Positions 16,405 through 25,353 of a DNA stretch of 64,000 bases are shown one piece after another. Location: NCBI RefSeq assembly GCF_964252635.1, contig NZ_CAXUNP010000004.1, positions 62,001 through 126,000 of the forward strand, in the 5' to 3' direction. The notes under the pieces were generated by a model, which was not told where the DNA came from, made no database searches, and saw only the letters and a program-made list of their open reading frames with translations. This stretch comes from Jatrophihabitans sp964252635 (GTDB lineage: Bacteria > Actinomycetota > Actinomycetes > Mycobacteriales > Jatrophihabitantaceae). Made by a program: the position numbers and the translations under genes. Every line of letters begins with the position of its first letter. Position 1 is the stretch's first letter.

Positions 16405-17256
16405 ATGAGCATTACCACCGAGAAGCCCACCGAGCGCGGCGCGTTGGTGCTGTCGCTGCACGGGGTGTCCAAGACCTTCGGTGCCGTGTCCGCCCTGACC
16501 GACATCGAGCTGGACGTGCACGAGGGCGAGGTCGTCGCGCTGGTCGGCGACAACGGCGCCGGCAAGTCCACGCTGGTCAAGGTGCTGGCGGGCGTGCACA
16601 CCCCCGACGCGGGCGGCGAGATCCGCTTCCACGACGCCCCCGTGACGATCTCGAACCCGCGCGACGCCCTCGGCCTGGGCATCGCCACCGTCTTCCAGGA
16701 CCTCGCCCTCTGCGAGAACCTCGACGTCGTCGCGAACCTGTTCCTGGGCCACGAGCTCGAGCCGCTGCACCTGGACGAGGTCCAGATGGAGCAGCGGTCC
16801 TGGCAGCTGCTCAACGAGCTGTCGGCCCGCATACCGAGCGTGCGCACCCCCATCGCGTCGCTGTCCGGCGGGCAGCGACAGACGGTGGCGATCGCCCGTT
16901 CGCTGCTGCTCGACCCGAAGATCATCATCCTGGACGAGCCCACCGCGGCCCTGGGCGTCGCCCAGACCGCCGAGGTCCTCGACCTGATCGAGCGGGTCCG
17001 GGACCGCGGCCTCGGCGTCATCATGATCAGCCACAACATGGAGGACGTCCGCGCCGTCGCCGACCGGGTGGTCGTCCTGCGCCTGGGGCGCAACAACGGC
17101 GAATTCGGCCCGGACGCCTCCAACGAGGCCCTGGTCAGCGCCATCACCGGCGCGTCCGACAACTCGGTGTCGCGCCGCTCGGCCCGGCGTGCCGGCTCGA
17201 CGGCGGCCGAGTCCGATCCCGGCGAACCCGACGACCACGTGGAGGTTCAGAAATGA
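16405..17256 (+). CDS. Sugar ABC transporter ATP-binding protein (XylG-like, single domain)
   Basis: A 283-residue ATPase. Walker A is GDNGAGKST, the Q-loop is VFQDLALC, the signature is LSGGQRQTVAIARSL, and Walker B is IIILDEPTAALG, followed by the H-loop in MISHNMED. XylG, RbsA and AraG normally carry two fused ATPase domains (about 500 residues), whereas this protein has one and must act as a homodimer, a layout also found in some actinobacterial and FrcA-type systems. A charged, low-complexity tail follows residue 245. The ATG has GGAGT 5-9 nt upstream. The stop overlaps the permease start (ATGA). Confidence 0.92.
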   Translation: MSITTEKPTERGALVLSLHGVSKTFGAVSALTDIELDVHEGEVVALVGDNGAGKSTLVKVLAGVHTPDAGGEIRFHDAPVTISNPRDALGLGIATVFQDLALCENLDVVANLFLGHELEPLHLDEVQMEQRSWQLLNELSARIPSVRTPIASLSGGQRQTVAIARSLLLDPKIIILDEPTAALGVAQTAEVLDLIERVRDRGLGVIMISHNMEDVRAVADRVVVLRLGRNNGEFGPDASNEALVSAITGASDNSVSRRSARRAGSTAAESDPGEPDDHVEVQK

Positions 17257-18515
17257 CCGACGTCACCACCAACAAGGCGACGCCGCCGCCGACCCTGCTC
17301 GACCGCAGCGACGAGCGGGTCGCGGTCACGCAGGGCGTCGGCGGAGCGGTGCGCAACTTCGGCCGCCGCGTGCGTGCCGGCGACCTCGGCGCCCTGCCGG
17401 TCATCGTCGGCCTGGTCATCATCTGCATCGTCTTCCAGGCCCTCAACACCGTCTTCCTGTCCGCGAACAACCTGGTCAACCTGCTGTTCGACAGCTGCTC
17501 GGTCGGGGTCATCTCGCTGGGCATCGTGTGCGTGCTGATGCTCGGCGAGATCGACCTGTCCGTCGGCTCGGTGAGCGGCCTGTCCTCGGCCATCCTCGGC
17601 GTGCTGTGGGTCAACCACGGGGCGCCGGTGCTGCTCGCGATCGTCATCGCGGCGGTGTCCGGCCTGGTCATCGGTGCGGTGTACGCCGTGCTGTTCACCC
17701 GGTTCGGGATGCCGAGCTTCGTGGCCACCCTCGCCGGGCTGCTGGCCTTCCTCGGCCTGCAGCTCAACCTGCTCGGGCAGAAGGGTTCCATCAACCTGCC
17801 CTACGGCTCGGCCGTCACCAACTTCGGCCAGCTGAACTTCATGCCGCCGGTCGTCGCCTACATCCTCGCCGCGGTCGTCGCCGCCGGCATCTTCGCCTCC
17901 GGCCTGCGCACGATCACGCGCCGCCGCAGTGCGGGTCTGTCGGCCAAGCCGCTCAGCGTGCTGATCACCCAGAGCGTTGCCGTGCTCGTCGTGCTCGAGT
18001 TCGTGGTCTGGTACCTCGACCGCGACCGCGGCGTCGCCTGGATGTTCGGCGTCTTCGCCGCGCTGGTCATCGTCATGCACTACGCCTTCACCCGCACCAA
18101 GTGGGGACGCTCGGTGACCGCCGTCGGCGGCAACCGCGAGGCGGCCCGCCGTGCCGGCATCAAGGTCGACCGCATCTACCTGAGCTGCTTCATGCTCTGC
18201 TCGCTGTTCGCTGCCATCGGCGGCATCCTCGGCGCGGCGCGGCTCGCGTCCTCCAGCCAGTCGGCGGGCACGGGTGACGTCAACCTGAACGCGATCGCCG
18301 CCGCCGTCATCGGCGGCACCAGCCTGTTCGGTGGGCGCGGCAACGCCTACTCGGCGCTGCTCGGCGTGCTGGTCATCCAGGCCATCGCCAGCGGGCTGAC
18401 CCTGCTGAACCTGTCGTCGTCGCTGCGCTTCATGATCACCGGTGCCGTGCTCGCGGTCGCCGTCCTCGTCGACTCCCTGGCCCGCCGTTCGCGTGCGGCC
18501 CACGGGGCGGCGTGA
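17253..18515 (+). CDS. Sugar ABC transporter permease (XylH/RbsC-like)
   Basis: A 420-residue inner-membrane permease with about ten helices. LGIVCVLMLGEIDLSVGSVSGLSSAILG is the BPD_transp_2 signature for pentose permeases. AVGGNREAARRAGIKVDRI is the cytoplasmic loop that contacts the ATPase, and NAIAAAVIGGTSLFGGRGN is the conserved segment near the end. It forms the channel for the substrate delivered by the binding protein. It is coupled to the ATPase gene upstream and, by GTGA, to the dehydrogenase gene downstream. XylH-type permeases carry five-carbon sugars, six-carbon sugars or polyols. Confidence 0.93.
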   Translation: MTDVTTNKATPPPTLLDRSDERVAVTQGVGGAVRNFGRRVRAGDLGALPVIVGLVIICIVFQALNTVFLSANNLVNLLFDSCSVGVISLGIVCVLMLGEIDLSVGSVSGLSSAILGVLWVNHGAPVLLAIVIAAVSGLVIGAVYAVLFTRFGMPSFVATLAGLLAFLGLQLNLLGQKGSINLPYGSAVTNFGQLNFMPPVVAYILAAVVAAGIFASGLRTITRRRSAGLSAKPLSVLITQSVAVLVVLEFVVWYLDRDRGVAWMFGVFAALVIVMHYAFTRTKWGRSVTAVGGNREAARRAGIKVDRIYLSCFMLCSLFAAIGGILGAARLASSSQSAGTGDVNLNAIAAAVIGGTSLFGGRGNAYSALLGVLVIQAIASGLTLLNLSSSLRFMITGAVLAVAVLVDSLARRSRAAHGAA

Positions 18516-19576
18516 TGGCCGAACGCATCAGGGTGCTGTGCGTCGGCGATCGCTTCATCACACCGGACGCGTTGGGCCTGGCTGCGAAGAAGTCGATCGG
18601 GCGCGACACCTACGTCACCGGCCTGCAGACCGAGTGGCCCGACGACCCGTTCGGCCCCGTCGAGGGGGTTACGGAGGCGTCCGGGAGCCCGGCGGCCGTC
18701 GCGCGCCTCGCGCAGGACGCGGACGTGCTGCTGACCCACCTCGGGCCGGTGACGCGATCCGTCCTGAACGCGGCGACCGACCTGAAGGTCGTGGGCATCA
18801 CCCGCGGCGGGCCGGTCAACGTCGACCTCGCTGCCGCCACCGAGCGGGGCGTTCCCGTCGTCTACCTGCCGGGGCGCAACCTCGGGGCCGCGGCGGAGTT
18901 CACACTGGGGTTCATGCTCGCGCTGCCACGGGGGATCGCCAGTGGCTCCCGCGCGCTCGCCGCCGGCCAGTGGGACCCGACCTTCTTCCGGCAGGACCGC
19001 ACCGGCCCGGAGCTGCGCGGTTCGACCGTCGGCATCGTCGGTGCCGGCGCGGTGGGCCGTCGCGTCGCGGAGCTGGTCAGCGCGTTCCGTGCGAACGTCC
19101 TGATCCACGACCCGTTCGCCGACGAGCAGTCGCTGCGGGACCAGGGGTGGGAGCCGGTCGGGCTCGACGAACTGCTCGCCCGCAGCGACATCGTCTCGCT
19201 GCACGCCCGCCTCACCGACGACACCCGCAAGATGTTCGGCACGGACGTGTTCGCGGCCATGAAGCCCGGGGCGTACTTCGTCAACACCGCACGCGGCGGG
19301 CTCGTCGACGAGGACGCGTTGCGGGGTGCGCTCGAGAGCGGCCATCTCGCCGGAGCGGCGCTCGACGTGTTCGACCCCGAGCCACCCGTGGCCGGCGACG
19401 CGCTCGTCGCACGGGCCGACGTCATCGCCACTCCCCACCTCGCGGGCGCGTCGAAGCAGGTGGCATCGGAGTCGGCGGCGCGGGTGGCCGACGAGGTCGC
19501 CACCTACCTCCGCGACGGGGTGCTCGAGCACTGCGCCAACCCGGACTGGCAGCAGCACGCCGCCCAGCGGTCATGA
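18512..19576 (+). CDS. D-2-hydroxyacid dehydrogenase (PGDH-like)
   Basis: A 354-residue NAD-dependent oxidoreductase of the D-isomer specific 2-hydroxyacid dehydrogenase family. The Rossmann motif is VGIVGAGAVGRRVAEL followed by an acidic residue in IHDPF, indicating NAD preference. LHARLTDDTRKMFG carries the catalytic Arg region, and DVFDPEPP with TPHLAGASKQV carries the Glu and His. Family enzymes interconvert 2-keto and D-2-hydroxy acids, so the pathway probably includes a sugar acid or a phosphorylated hydroxy acid. Start is GTG 18512 or ATG 18515, both overlapping the permease stop. It is coupled to the second FGGY kinase by ATGA. Confidence 0.88.
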   Translation: MMAERIRVLCVGDRFITPDALGLAAKKSIGRDTYVTGLQTEWPDDPFGPVEGVTEASGSPAAVARLAQDADVLLTHLGPVTRSVLNAATDLKVVGITRGGPVNVDLAAATERGVPVVYLPGRNLGAAAEFTLGFMLALPRGIASGSRALAAGQWDPTFFRQDRTGPELRGSTVGIVGAGAVGRRVAELVSAFRANVLIHDPFADEQSLRDQGWEPVGLDELLARSDIVSLHARLTDDTRKMFGTDVFAAMKPGAYFVNTARGGLVDEDALRGALESGHLAGAALDVFDPEPPVAGDALVARADVIATPHLAGASKQVASESAARVADEVATYLRDGVLEHCANPDWQQHAAQRS

Positions 19577-21042
19577 GCGTCATCGGCCTGGACGTCGGGA
19601 CGTCCCGCGTCAAGGCCGTGCGCTTCGACGAGCAGTGGCGGGCGGCCGACGTCGAGGCCGAGGACAGCGTCGTGCGCCGGAACGTGGACGGCACCCGCGA
19701 GCAGGACCCGGACGAGGTCTGGACGATCGCCGCACGTGTCCTGTCGGCCGTCACCGGCCGCAGCCCCGACCCGGTCGAGCTGGTCTCGGTCACCGGGCAG
19801 GGTGACGGCTGCTGGCTCGTGGACGACGCGGGCCGCCCCGCCGGGCCGGCGCTGCTCTGGAACGACAGCCGGGCCGCCGACATCATCGGCGACTGGGAAC
19901 GCGACGGGCGCCTCACCACCGCCTTCCGCCGCAACGGCTGCCAGGGCGCCCCGGGGTTGGCCCACGCCCAGCTCGTCTGGCTGCAACGCCACCGGCCCGA
20001 GACCCTGGAGTCGGCGGCGACGCTGCTGAGCTGCGGGTCATGGGTGTACCTGCGGCTCACCGGACGCCGCGTGCTCGAGGCCACCGAGGCCGCCAACCCG
20101 TTCTTCGACGCCGCCGAAGGTGCCTACGACCCCACCCTGCTCGACCTGTTCGGCATCGCCGACCTGGAGCGGCTGCTGCCCGAGGTCGTCGACGGGGCGG
20201 ACCGCGTCGCCCCGGTGCTCGACGCGGTCGCCGACCAGCTCGGCCTGGCCCACGGCACGCCGGTGAGCATCGCGCCCTACGACGTGCCGGCCACGGCCAT
20301 CGGCACCGGCGCCACCTCGACCGGCCTGTCCTTCGGCGTGCTGGGCACGACGTTGTGCGTCGGCACGGTGGCCGACGACCCGCGCCTGGACCGCGCCCCC
20401 AACGGCATGACGCTGCCGGGCGCCGGGCCGGGTCGCTGGCTCATCGCCTACGCCACCATGGTCGGCACCGAGGTGCTGGACTGGGCCGCCCGCCTGCTCG
20501 GCCTGGCCGACGCACGTGCGGTCGTCGAGCTGGCCGGCGGCTCCACGCGCACCGTGCCGCCGCTCGTGCTCCCGTACCTGTCGGTCGCCGGCGAGCGCAG
20601 TCCCTTCCTGGACTCGCGCGTGCGCGGCACCGTCACCGGGCTGGACACCGGGCACACCCCGGCCGATCTCGCCCGCGGCGTGCTCGACGGGCTCACGCTC
20701 GTGGTCCGTGACTGCCTCGCCGCCGCCGGCCTGCCGGACTCGCTGGCGCTGTCGGGCGGCGGTTCGGCCAGCACGACGTGGTGCCAGAACATCAGCGACG
20801 CGACCGGCGTACCGGTCACGACGCCCGACGTGGGCGAGGTCGGGGCACGCGGGGCGGTCATCTGCGGCGCGGCCGACCTGGGGCGCTTCGACGACGTCGA
20901 CCAGGCCGTCGCGGCCGCGGTCGGCACCGGGACGACCTTCACCCCCGACCGCGAGCGGACGGCCTACTTCGACGACGCCTACGAGCGCTTCGTCGGGGCC
21001 CGCGAGCTGCTCCGCTCCGGCGAACAGACGGCGCGCGGCTGA
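19573..21042 (+). CDS. FGGY family carbohydrate kinase (second of two)
   Basis: A 489-residue FGGY kinase. GLDVGTSRVKAVRFDEQW is the N-terminal phosphate motif, LLWNDSRAADII carries the catalytic-site D in the usual position, and LALSGGGSASTTWCQNISDATGVPV is the C-terminal adenosine-binding motif. It is only distantly similar to the first kinase of the operon (12942) and lacks its long sugar loop, so a different substrate is likely. It is the last gene of the eight-gene operon, coupled to the dehydrogenase. GNTK-like, xylulokinase-like and erythritol-kinase-like activities are all possible. The upstream in-frame extension overlaps the dehydrogenase in another frame and is rejected. Confidence 0.9.
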   Translation: MSVIGLDVGTSRVKAVRFDEQWRAADVEAEDSVVRRNVDGTREQDPDEVWTIAARVLSAVTGRSPDPVELVSVTGQGDGCWLVDDAGRPAGPALLWNDSRAADIIGDWERDGRLTTAFRRNGCQGAPGLAHAQLVWLQRHRPETLESAATLLSCGSWVYLRLTGRRVLEATEAANPFFDAAEGAYDPTLLDLFGIADLERLLPEVVDGADRVAPVLDAVADQLGLAHGTPVSIAPYDVPATAIGTGATSTGLSFGVLGTTLCVGTVADDPRLDRAPNGMTLPGAGPGRWLIAYATMVGTEVLDWAARLLGLADARAVVELAGGSTRTVPPLVLPYLSVAGERSPFLDSRVRGTVTGLDTGHTPADLARGVLDGLTLVVRDCLAAAGLPDSLALSGGGSASTTWCQNISDATGVPVTTPDVGEVGARGAVICGAADLGRFDDVDQAVAAAVGTGTTFTPDRERTAYFDDAYERFVGARELLRSGEQTARG

Positions 21043-21047
21043 CGCCC

Positions 21048-21704
21048 GTGTCCGACGACGAACCGGGCATCGAGTTCGTCGACGCCGACGACGCGCAGGA
21101 CGGTGAGACGGACCTGCTCGACACCGCACCGGTGGGGCGACGGCGCGGCGTGCTGACTGCCGTCGCGGTGCTCGTCGCGGCCGTGCTCGTCGTCGTCGGC
21201 GTCGTCACAACCCGGCACGCGTCCACCGACGCGCATCCGGCCGATCCGACGGTGACCGCCCGACCGTCGGCGCCGGCACCCCCGCCGATCGAGCTGCCGA
21301 CCACCACTCCCCGGCCCTCGGTACGCCAGTGGGAGGGCGTGGCCGGCACCGCCGCGCGCAGCGTGTGCGCCAGCTGCGCCGTCGACGACGCACCGGCGGG
21401 CGTAGAGACCGCCGCGCGGCGTGCCCTGCGCACCGTGAGCCGGTTCCGTGCCGTGGTGCTCGACCGTCACCAGGCGCTCGTCGTGTCGGTGTTGCTGGCC
21501 GACGGGTCGGAGCTGGCGGCGGTGCTGACCCCGCCGTCGGTGATTCCCGACCCCACGACGTTCGGCGTGCCGCCGCCGCTCGGCGTGCAGAGCCAGCGCA
21601 ACCGCGGTGACCGGCTCGTCGTCGTCATCGGCGGCAACGTGCACGCGGTCGGACTACTCGCCCGGCCTGCGGTGCAGCGCTGGTTGGCCGCGCTGCACCG
21701 CTGA
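21048..21704 (+). CDS. Single-pass membrane protein of unknown function
   Basis: A 218-residue protein with an acidic cytoplasmic N-terminus (about 1-30), one transmembrane helix (about 36-57, VLTAVAVLVAAVLVVVGVV), a Pro/Thr/Ala-rich linker (62-95) and a compact extracytoplasmic domain (about 96-218) with a CASC pair that could form a disulfide or bind metal. No family was recognised. The GTG start is 5 nt after the kinase stop, so it may be the last gene of the operon transcript, or a separate unit. The segment LLADGSELAAVLTPPSVIPD shows secondary structure like a small alpha/beta fold, but no function should be assigned. Confidence 0.65.
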   Translation: MSDDEPGIEFVDADDAQDGETDLLDTAPVGRRRGVLTAVAVLVAAVLVVVGVVTTRHASTDAHPADPTVTARPSAPAPPPIELPTTTPRPSVRQWEGVAGTAARSVCASCAVDDAPAGVETAARRALRTVSRFRAVVLDRHQALVVSVLLADGSELAAVLTPPSVIPDPTTFGVPPPLGVQSQRNRGDRLVVVIGGNVHAVGLLARPAVQRWLAALHR

Positions 21705-21724
21705 CCGGTTCTCCGGCGGGCGGC

Positions 21725-23344
21725 GTGCGATCGGTCACCGTCCGGCCGAAGCGGAAGCAGAGGCCCCGCACGGGTGTTCGCACGTCAGTGTCCACACCGA
21801 TCACCGCCGCCGGGGTACCGCCATCAGCCGACCCAACGACGGCCGCGACGGGCTCATCGGGCTCGTCCGACCAGGTGACGCACTGGCGGCACCGCTATTT
21901 CTCCCCGTACACGCTCGCCGTTGCGCTGTCGCTGCTGGCCCTGTCGCCGTTCATCGTGCTGACGACGGCCACCGAGGCGGTCAGCTCGCTGATCGGGTCC
22001 AGCCTGCACACCTCGGCGACCACGCTCGAGGTCGCGTCCGGCTTGTCGAACGCCGGCTACGCGCTCGGCGCGGTGGTGGCCGCGGACCTCTCCCAGCGCT
22101 TCGTGCAACGTCACCTGTTCCTGACCTACGAGGCCGTGTTCGTCGTGGCCTCGCTGCTGGCCGGGCTCGCCCCCAACGCCCCGGTCTACGTCATCGGTCA
22201 CGTCCTGCAGGGCATGGCCACCGGGCTGCTGCTCGTCGCTGCTCTGCCACCGCTGATCCTGCGGTTCCCACCGAGCCGCCTGCCGCTCACGGTGGCGTTC
22301 GTCAACATCGGCCTGTTCGGCGCGATCGCCCTGGGGCCGTTCCTCGGCGATGTGCTCGCGCAAGCGGGCACCTGGCGCTGGCTGCTGATCGGCGCCGCGG
22401 TCCTCGGCGCCCTCGGCTGGGTGTCGGCCTGGTTCGGCTACGAGACGTGGCCGCCGATGAACCCCGAGCTGCCCGTCGACAAGCCGGTGTTCCCGCTGGC
22501 CGTGGCCGCTACCTTCCTGCCGTTCCTGGGCAGTGCCCTGGCCGGCACGGTCGGCTTCGCCTCGCCCTGGTTCTGGGGGCCCATCGCCGTCGGTGTCCTC
22601 GCCCTGCTGACCCTCATCGTCTATGAGTACCGGCACCGCGAGGAGCCGCTGATGCCGGTGCGTGCGCTGTCCAGCGCCCTGCCCGTCTCCGGCACCATCG
22701 GCGCCATGCTCGGCGGCGGCGCGTTCGTGGCCGCCCTGTCGCTCGTCGCCCTGCTGCAGCAGCAGCGGGGGGTTGGCCTGGTGACCGCCGGGCTGCAGCT
22801 GCTGCCCCTGGTCGCCGGGGTGGCGGTCTCCTCGATCCTGTTCCGGCACCTCATCACCCGCGCGGCCCTGCCGTTGCTCGCCGCGTCCGGCCTGCTGGCC
22901 GTCATCGCCGGCATCGGCGTCGTGCTTCCTGTCGCGTGGTCGGCGCCACCGGCGGTCCTCGTCCCGATCGCCTCGGCGCTGCTCGGTTTCGGCGCCGGAT
23001 CGGCGGTGGCGCCCGCGCTGTTCCTCGCCGGGATGGGCGTCGAGTCGCAGAAGATCGGCCGGGCGTTCGCGCTCATCGAGCTCCTGCGCAGCGAGGCAGC
23101 GTTCCTCATCGCCCCGGTGCTGCTCGTGCTGGCCGCGCATATCGGCGGCCTGGCCGGCATCCGCGAGGCCTTGGTCATCTCGCTGCTCATCGCCGTCCTG
23201 GGCCTGCTGATCGCCTTGGCCGTCTACCTGGGCAGCGGCACCCGACGGCACGCCCCACAGATCGACGACTGGCTCGGCGGGGACGGCCCGGCGTTGCACT
23301 CGCCCCCGGTCCTCGCCCGGCTGCGCGGCCGCGCGACCGGCTGA
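21725..23344 (+). CDS. MFS transporter, 14-helix DHA2-like
   Basis: A membrane carrier of 539 residues or fewer with about 14 helices. SNAGYALGAVVAADLSQRFVQRHLFLTYEAVFV matches helices 2-3 and loop motif A, although the usual GRLGDRxGRR is degenerate. QGMATGLLLVAALPPLI and ALGPFLGDVLAQAGTWRWLL match helices 4-6. DHA2-type proteins are usually proton-driven drug or metabolite exporters. The N-terminus before about residue 55 is charged and low complexity, so the true start may be a GTG inside it rather than 21725. It follows the hypothetical membrane protein by 20 nt and has no evident partner. Substrate unknown. Confidence 0.82.
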   Translation: MRSVTVRPKRKQRPRTGVRTSVSTPITAAGVPPSADPTTAATGSSGSSDQVTHWRHRYFSPYTLAVALSLLALSPFIVLTTATEAVSSLIGSSLHTSATTLEVASGLSNAGYALGAVVAADLSQRFVQRHLFLTYEAVFVVASLLAGLAPNAPVYVIGHVLQGMATGLLLVAALPPLILRFPPSRLPLTVAFVNIGLFGAIALGPFLGDVLAQAGTWRWLLIGAAVLGALGWVSAWFGYETWPPMNPELPVDKPVFPLAVAATFLPFLGSALAGTVGFASPWFWGPIAVGVLALLTLIVYEYRHREEPLMPVRALSSALPVSGTIGAMLGGGAFVAALSLVALLQQQRGVGLVTAGLQLLPLVAGVAVSSILFRHLITRAALPLLAASGLLAVIAGIGVVLPVAWSAPPAVLVPIASALLGFGAGSAVAPALFLAGMGVESQKIGRAFALIELLRSEAAFLIAPVLLVLAAHIGGLAGIREALVISLLIAVLGLLIALAVYLGSGTRRHAPQIDDWLGGDGPALHSPPVLARLRGRATG

Positions 23345-23361
23345 CCCGCTGACGGGCGCCG

Positions 23362-24138
23362 CTACTCGACGTGCGGCTGACCGGTGGACGCCGTGGTGCC
23401 GCCGTCGACGGTCAGCGTCGCCCCGGTGATGTAGGCCGCGTCGGCGCTGGCCAGGAACAGCACGGCCGGCGCGATGTCCTCGGGCTCACCCGGTCGCCCG
23501 AGCGCGATGCGGTTGACGAAGGGCCGCAGCGAGGCCTCGTCGCGGCCGACGCCGGCCGTCGCGTCGGTCAACGTGAACGCGGGGGCCACCGAGTTCAGGC
23601 GGACTCCGCGCGCTCCCCAGTCCAGCGCGATCGACTGGACGAAGTTCATCACCGCGGCCTTGGTGGCGTTGTACGCGGCCTGGCCCCAATCGCCACGCAG
23701 CCCGGACACCGAGCCCACCGCGACCAGGTTCCCTCCCGTGCGCTCGAGTTCGGGCAGCGCGGCCTGGGTCAGGAAGACGAACGCGTCGATGTTGGTGGCC
23801 CGGAACGCGTCCCACTCGTCGGCACCCAGCTCGGTGAACTCCTGCGGTGCGTACCGGGCCGCGTTGTTGACCACGACATCGAGACGGCCGAACTTCCCCA
23901 CGACCGACTCGACGATCGAGCCTGCGGCGTCGCGGTCGGACAGGTCCGCGGTCAGCGCCAGCACGCGGTCGTCGTCGAAGCCCTCCAGTGTCTCCTCGAG
24001 CGGGTCCACGCGCCGACCGACCACCGCGACGAGCGCTCCGTTGTCCAGGAAGGCACGTGCGATGGCCCGGCCGATGCCGCTGCCGCCGCCGGTGACCAGG
24101 ACGACTTTGTCGGTGAACTCGTAACGGTTGTGGGTCAT
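23362..24138 (-). CDS. Short-chain dehydrogenase/reductase
   Basis: A 258-residue classical SDR. TGGGSGIGRAIA is the cofactor motif, VVNNAARYA the NNAG motif, SVSGLRGDWGQAAYNATKAAV the Ser-Tyr-Lys active site, and NSVAPAFTLT the conserved segment after it. A basic GRRVD after strand 2 suggests NADP(H). The C-terminal YITGATLTVDGG is standard for 3-oxoacyl reductase-like members. The ATG at 24138 is chosen since residues upstream are low-complexity and not SDR-like. It is divergent from the NAD(P)-binding gene at 24201 and convergent with the MFS gene. Substrate cannot be named from sequence. Confidence 0.88.
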   Translation of the reverse strand: MTHNRYEFTDKVVLVTGGGSGIGRAIARAFLDNGALVAVVGRRVDPLEETLEGFDDDRVLALTADLSDRDAAGSIVESVVGKFGRLDVVVNNAARYAPQEFTELGADEWDAFRATNIDAFVFLTQAALPELERTGGNLVAVGSVSGLRGDWGQAAYNATKAAVMNFVQSIALDWGARGVRLNSVAPAFTLTDATAGVGRDEASLRPFVNRIALGRPGEPEDIAPAVLFLASADAAYITGATLTVDGGTTASTGQPHVE

Positions 24139-24200
24139 GCGCGGGCCAACGGCGCGCCCCCGACCGGGTATTCCGTCCGTTCCCGTGTCAGAGTCGAGCA

Positions 24201-24944
24201 ATGAGGATCGCAGTGGCCGGTGGCACCGGTCTCGTCGGGCGGCTCGTGGTGCAGGCGGCCCGCGACGCGGGGCACGACACCGTCGTCCTGTCGCGCACCA
24301 AGGGCAGCGACGTGCTGCGCGGCACCGGCGTGGACGAGGCACTCGCCGGGGCCGACGTGGTCGTCGACGTCACCAATTCGGTGGGCACGAGCCGCGCGAA
24401 GTCGGTCGCGTTCTTCGGCACCGCCACGCCGATCCTGCTCTCCGCGGCGGGGCGGGCCGGGGTCGCCCACCACGTCGCGCTGTCCATCGTCGGCATCGAC
24501 CGGGTACCGAACGGTTACTACGCCGGCAAGCTGGAGCAGGAGAAGCTCGTGGCCGACGGCCCGGTGCCCTGGACCGTTCTGCGCGCGACCCAGTTCCACG
24601 AGTTCGCCGGCCAGTTGCTGGGTCAGACCAAGGGCCCGGTGGCGCCGGTCCCACGCATGCGCTCGGCTCCCGTCGCCGCCGCGGAGGTCGCGCACCGGCT
24701 CGTCGAGATCGCCACGGGAGCTCCGCTGGGCAGGGCACCGGAGTTCGCCGGGCCGGAGACCCACGAGATGCCGGACCTGGCCCGCCGCCTGCTGCGCCAC
24801 CGCGGCACCCGCCGCCTCGTCGTGCCGGTGCCGGTTCCGGGCGAGGCCGGCCGCGCGATGGCGACGGGTGGGCTGCTGCCCGGCCCGGACGCCGTGCTCG
24901 GCAGCGAGACCTTCGACCAGTGGCTGGCGCGTCAGCCCGGCTGA
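24201..24944 (+). CDS. NAD(P)-binding NmrA/atypical SDR family protein
   Basis: A 247-residue atypical short-chain dehydrogenase. MRIAVAGGTGLVGRLVVQAA is the GxxGxxG cofactor motif and LSRTKG the second-strand basic motif preferring NADP. HHVALSIVGIDRVPNGYYAGKLEQEKLV holds the modified active site, with Tyr-x3-Lys retained. Relatives act as quinone or flavonoid reductases or as redox sensors like NmrA. It is divergent from the classical SDR and overlaps the convergent hypothetical gene by 13 bp at its 3' end. A single-gene unit is likely. Confidence 0.85.
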   Translation: MRIAVAGGTGLVGRLVVQAARDAGHDTVVLSRTKGSDVLRGTGVDEALAGADVVVDVTNSVGTSRAKSVAFFGTATPILLSAAGRAGVAHHVALSIVGIDRVPNGYYAGKLEQEKLVADGPVPWTVLRATQFHEFAGQLLGQTKGPVAPVPRMRSAPVAAAEVAHRLVEIATGAPLGRAPEFAGPETHEMPDLARRLLRHRGTRRLVVPVPVPGEAGRAMATGGLLPGPDAVLGSETFDQWLARQPG

Positions 24945-25327
24945 GCCAGGGCGGCGAGCGCCGCCTGCTGCTGCGCGTCGAGCGCCCGGTTCGGCGCGAC
25001 ACCCGCCAGCGCCTCGGCGGCCAGGTGCGGATCGGCGGCGAGCTCGTCACGCAGTTCGTCGAAGACCCGGGCGACGACGGGCGCGCCCAGCAGCGCCACC
25101 GCGGCGGCGACCCGCAGCTCCCACCGCCGGCGGGCGGCGTCCCCGGGGTCGACGACGAGGGACCGCGACGGCTTGACCCGCGGCTCCCCCGCCAACAGGT
25201 CGAAGGCGGCGGCCACGCCGACGTCGGGGTCGTGTGCCAGCAGCGCCCGCCAGGTCGCGGCCAGTACCGGCGCCGACCCGGTACCGCCGCGCACCTCGCC
25301 GAGCTGCTGCCGCGTCGTCTCGTCCAT
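24932..25327 (-). CDS. Hypothetical helical protein
   Basis: A 131-residue protein without signal peptide or membrane helix, rich in Ala and Leu and probably all-helical. No known motif was recognised. WRALLAHDPDVGVAAAFDLLAG and WELRVAAAVALLGAPVVARVFDELRDEL suggest amphipathic helices. The ATG at 25327 is about 26 nt from the divergent FUSC gene start, so the two share a short promoter region, and the 3' end overlaps the NmrA-like gene by 13 bp. Codon use is typical of the region, supporting a real gene. Confidence 0.6.
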   Translation of the reverse strand: MDETTRQQLGEVRGGTGSAPVLAATWRALLAHDPDVGVAAAFDLLAGEPRVKPSRSLVVDPGDAARRRWELRVAAAVALLGAPVVARVFDELRDELAADPHLAAEALAGVAPNRALDAQQQAALAALAQPG

Positions 25328-25353
25328 GTGCCGACGCTAGACCGGCGGGGTGG

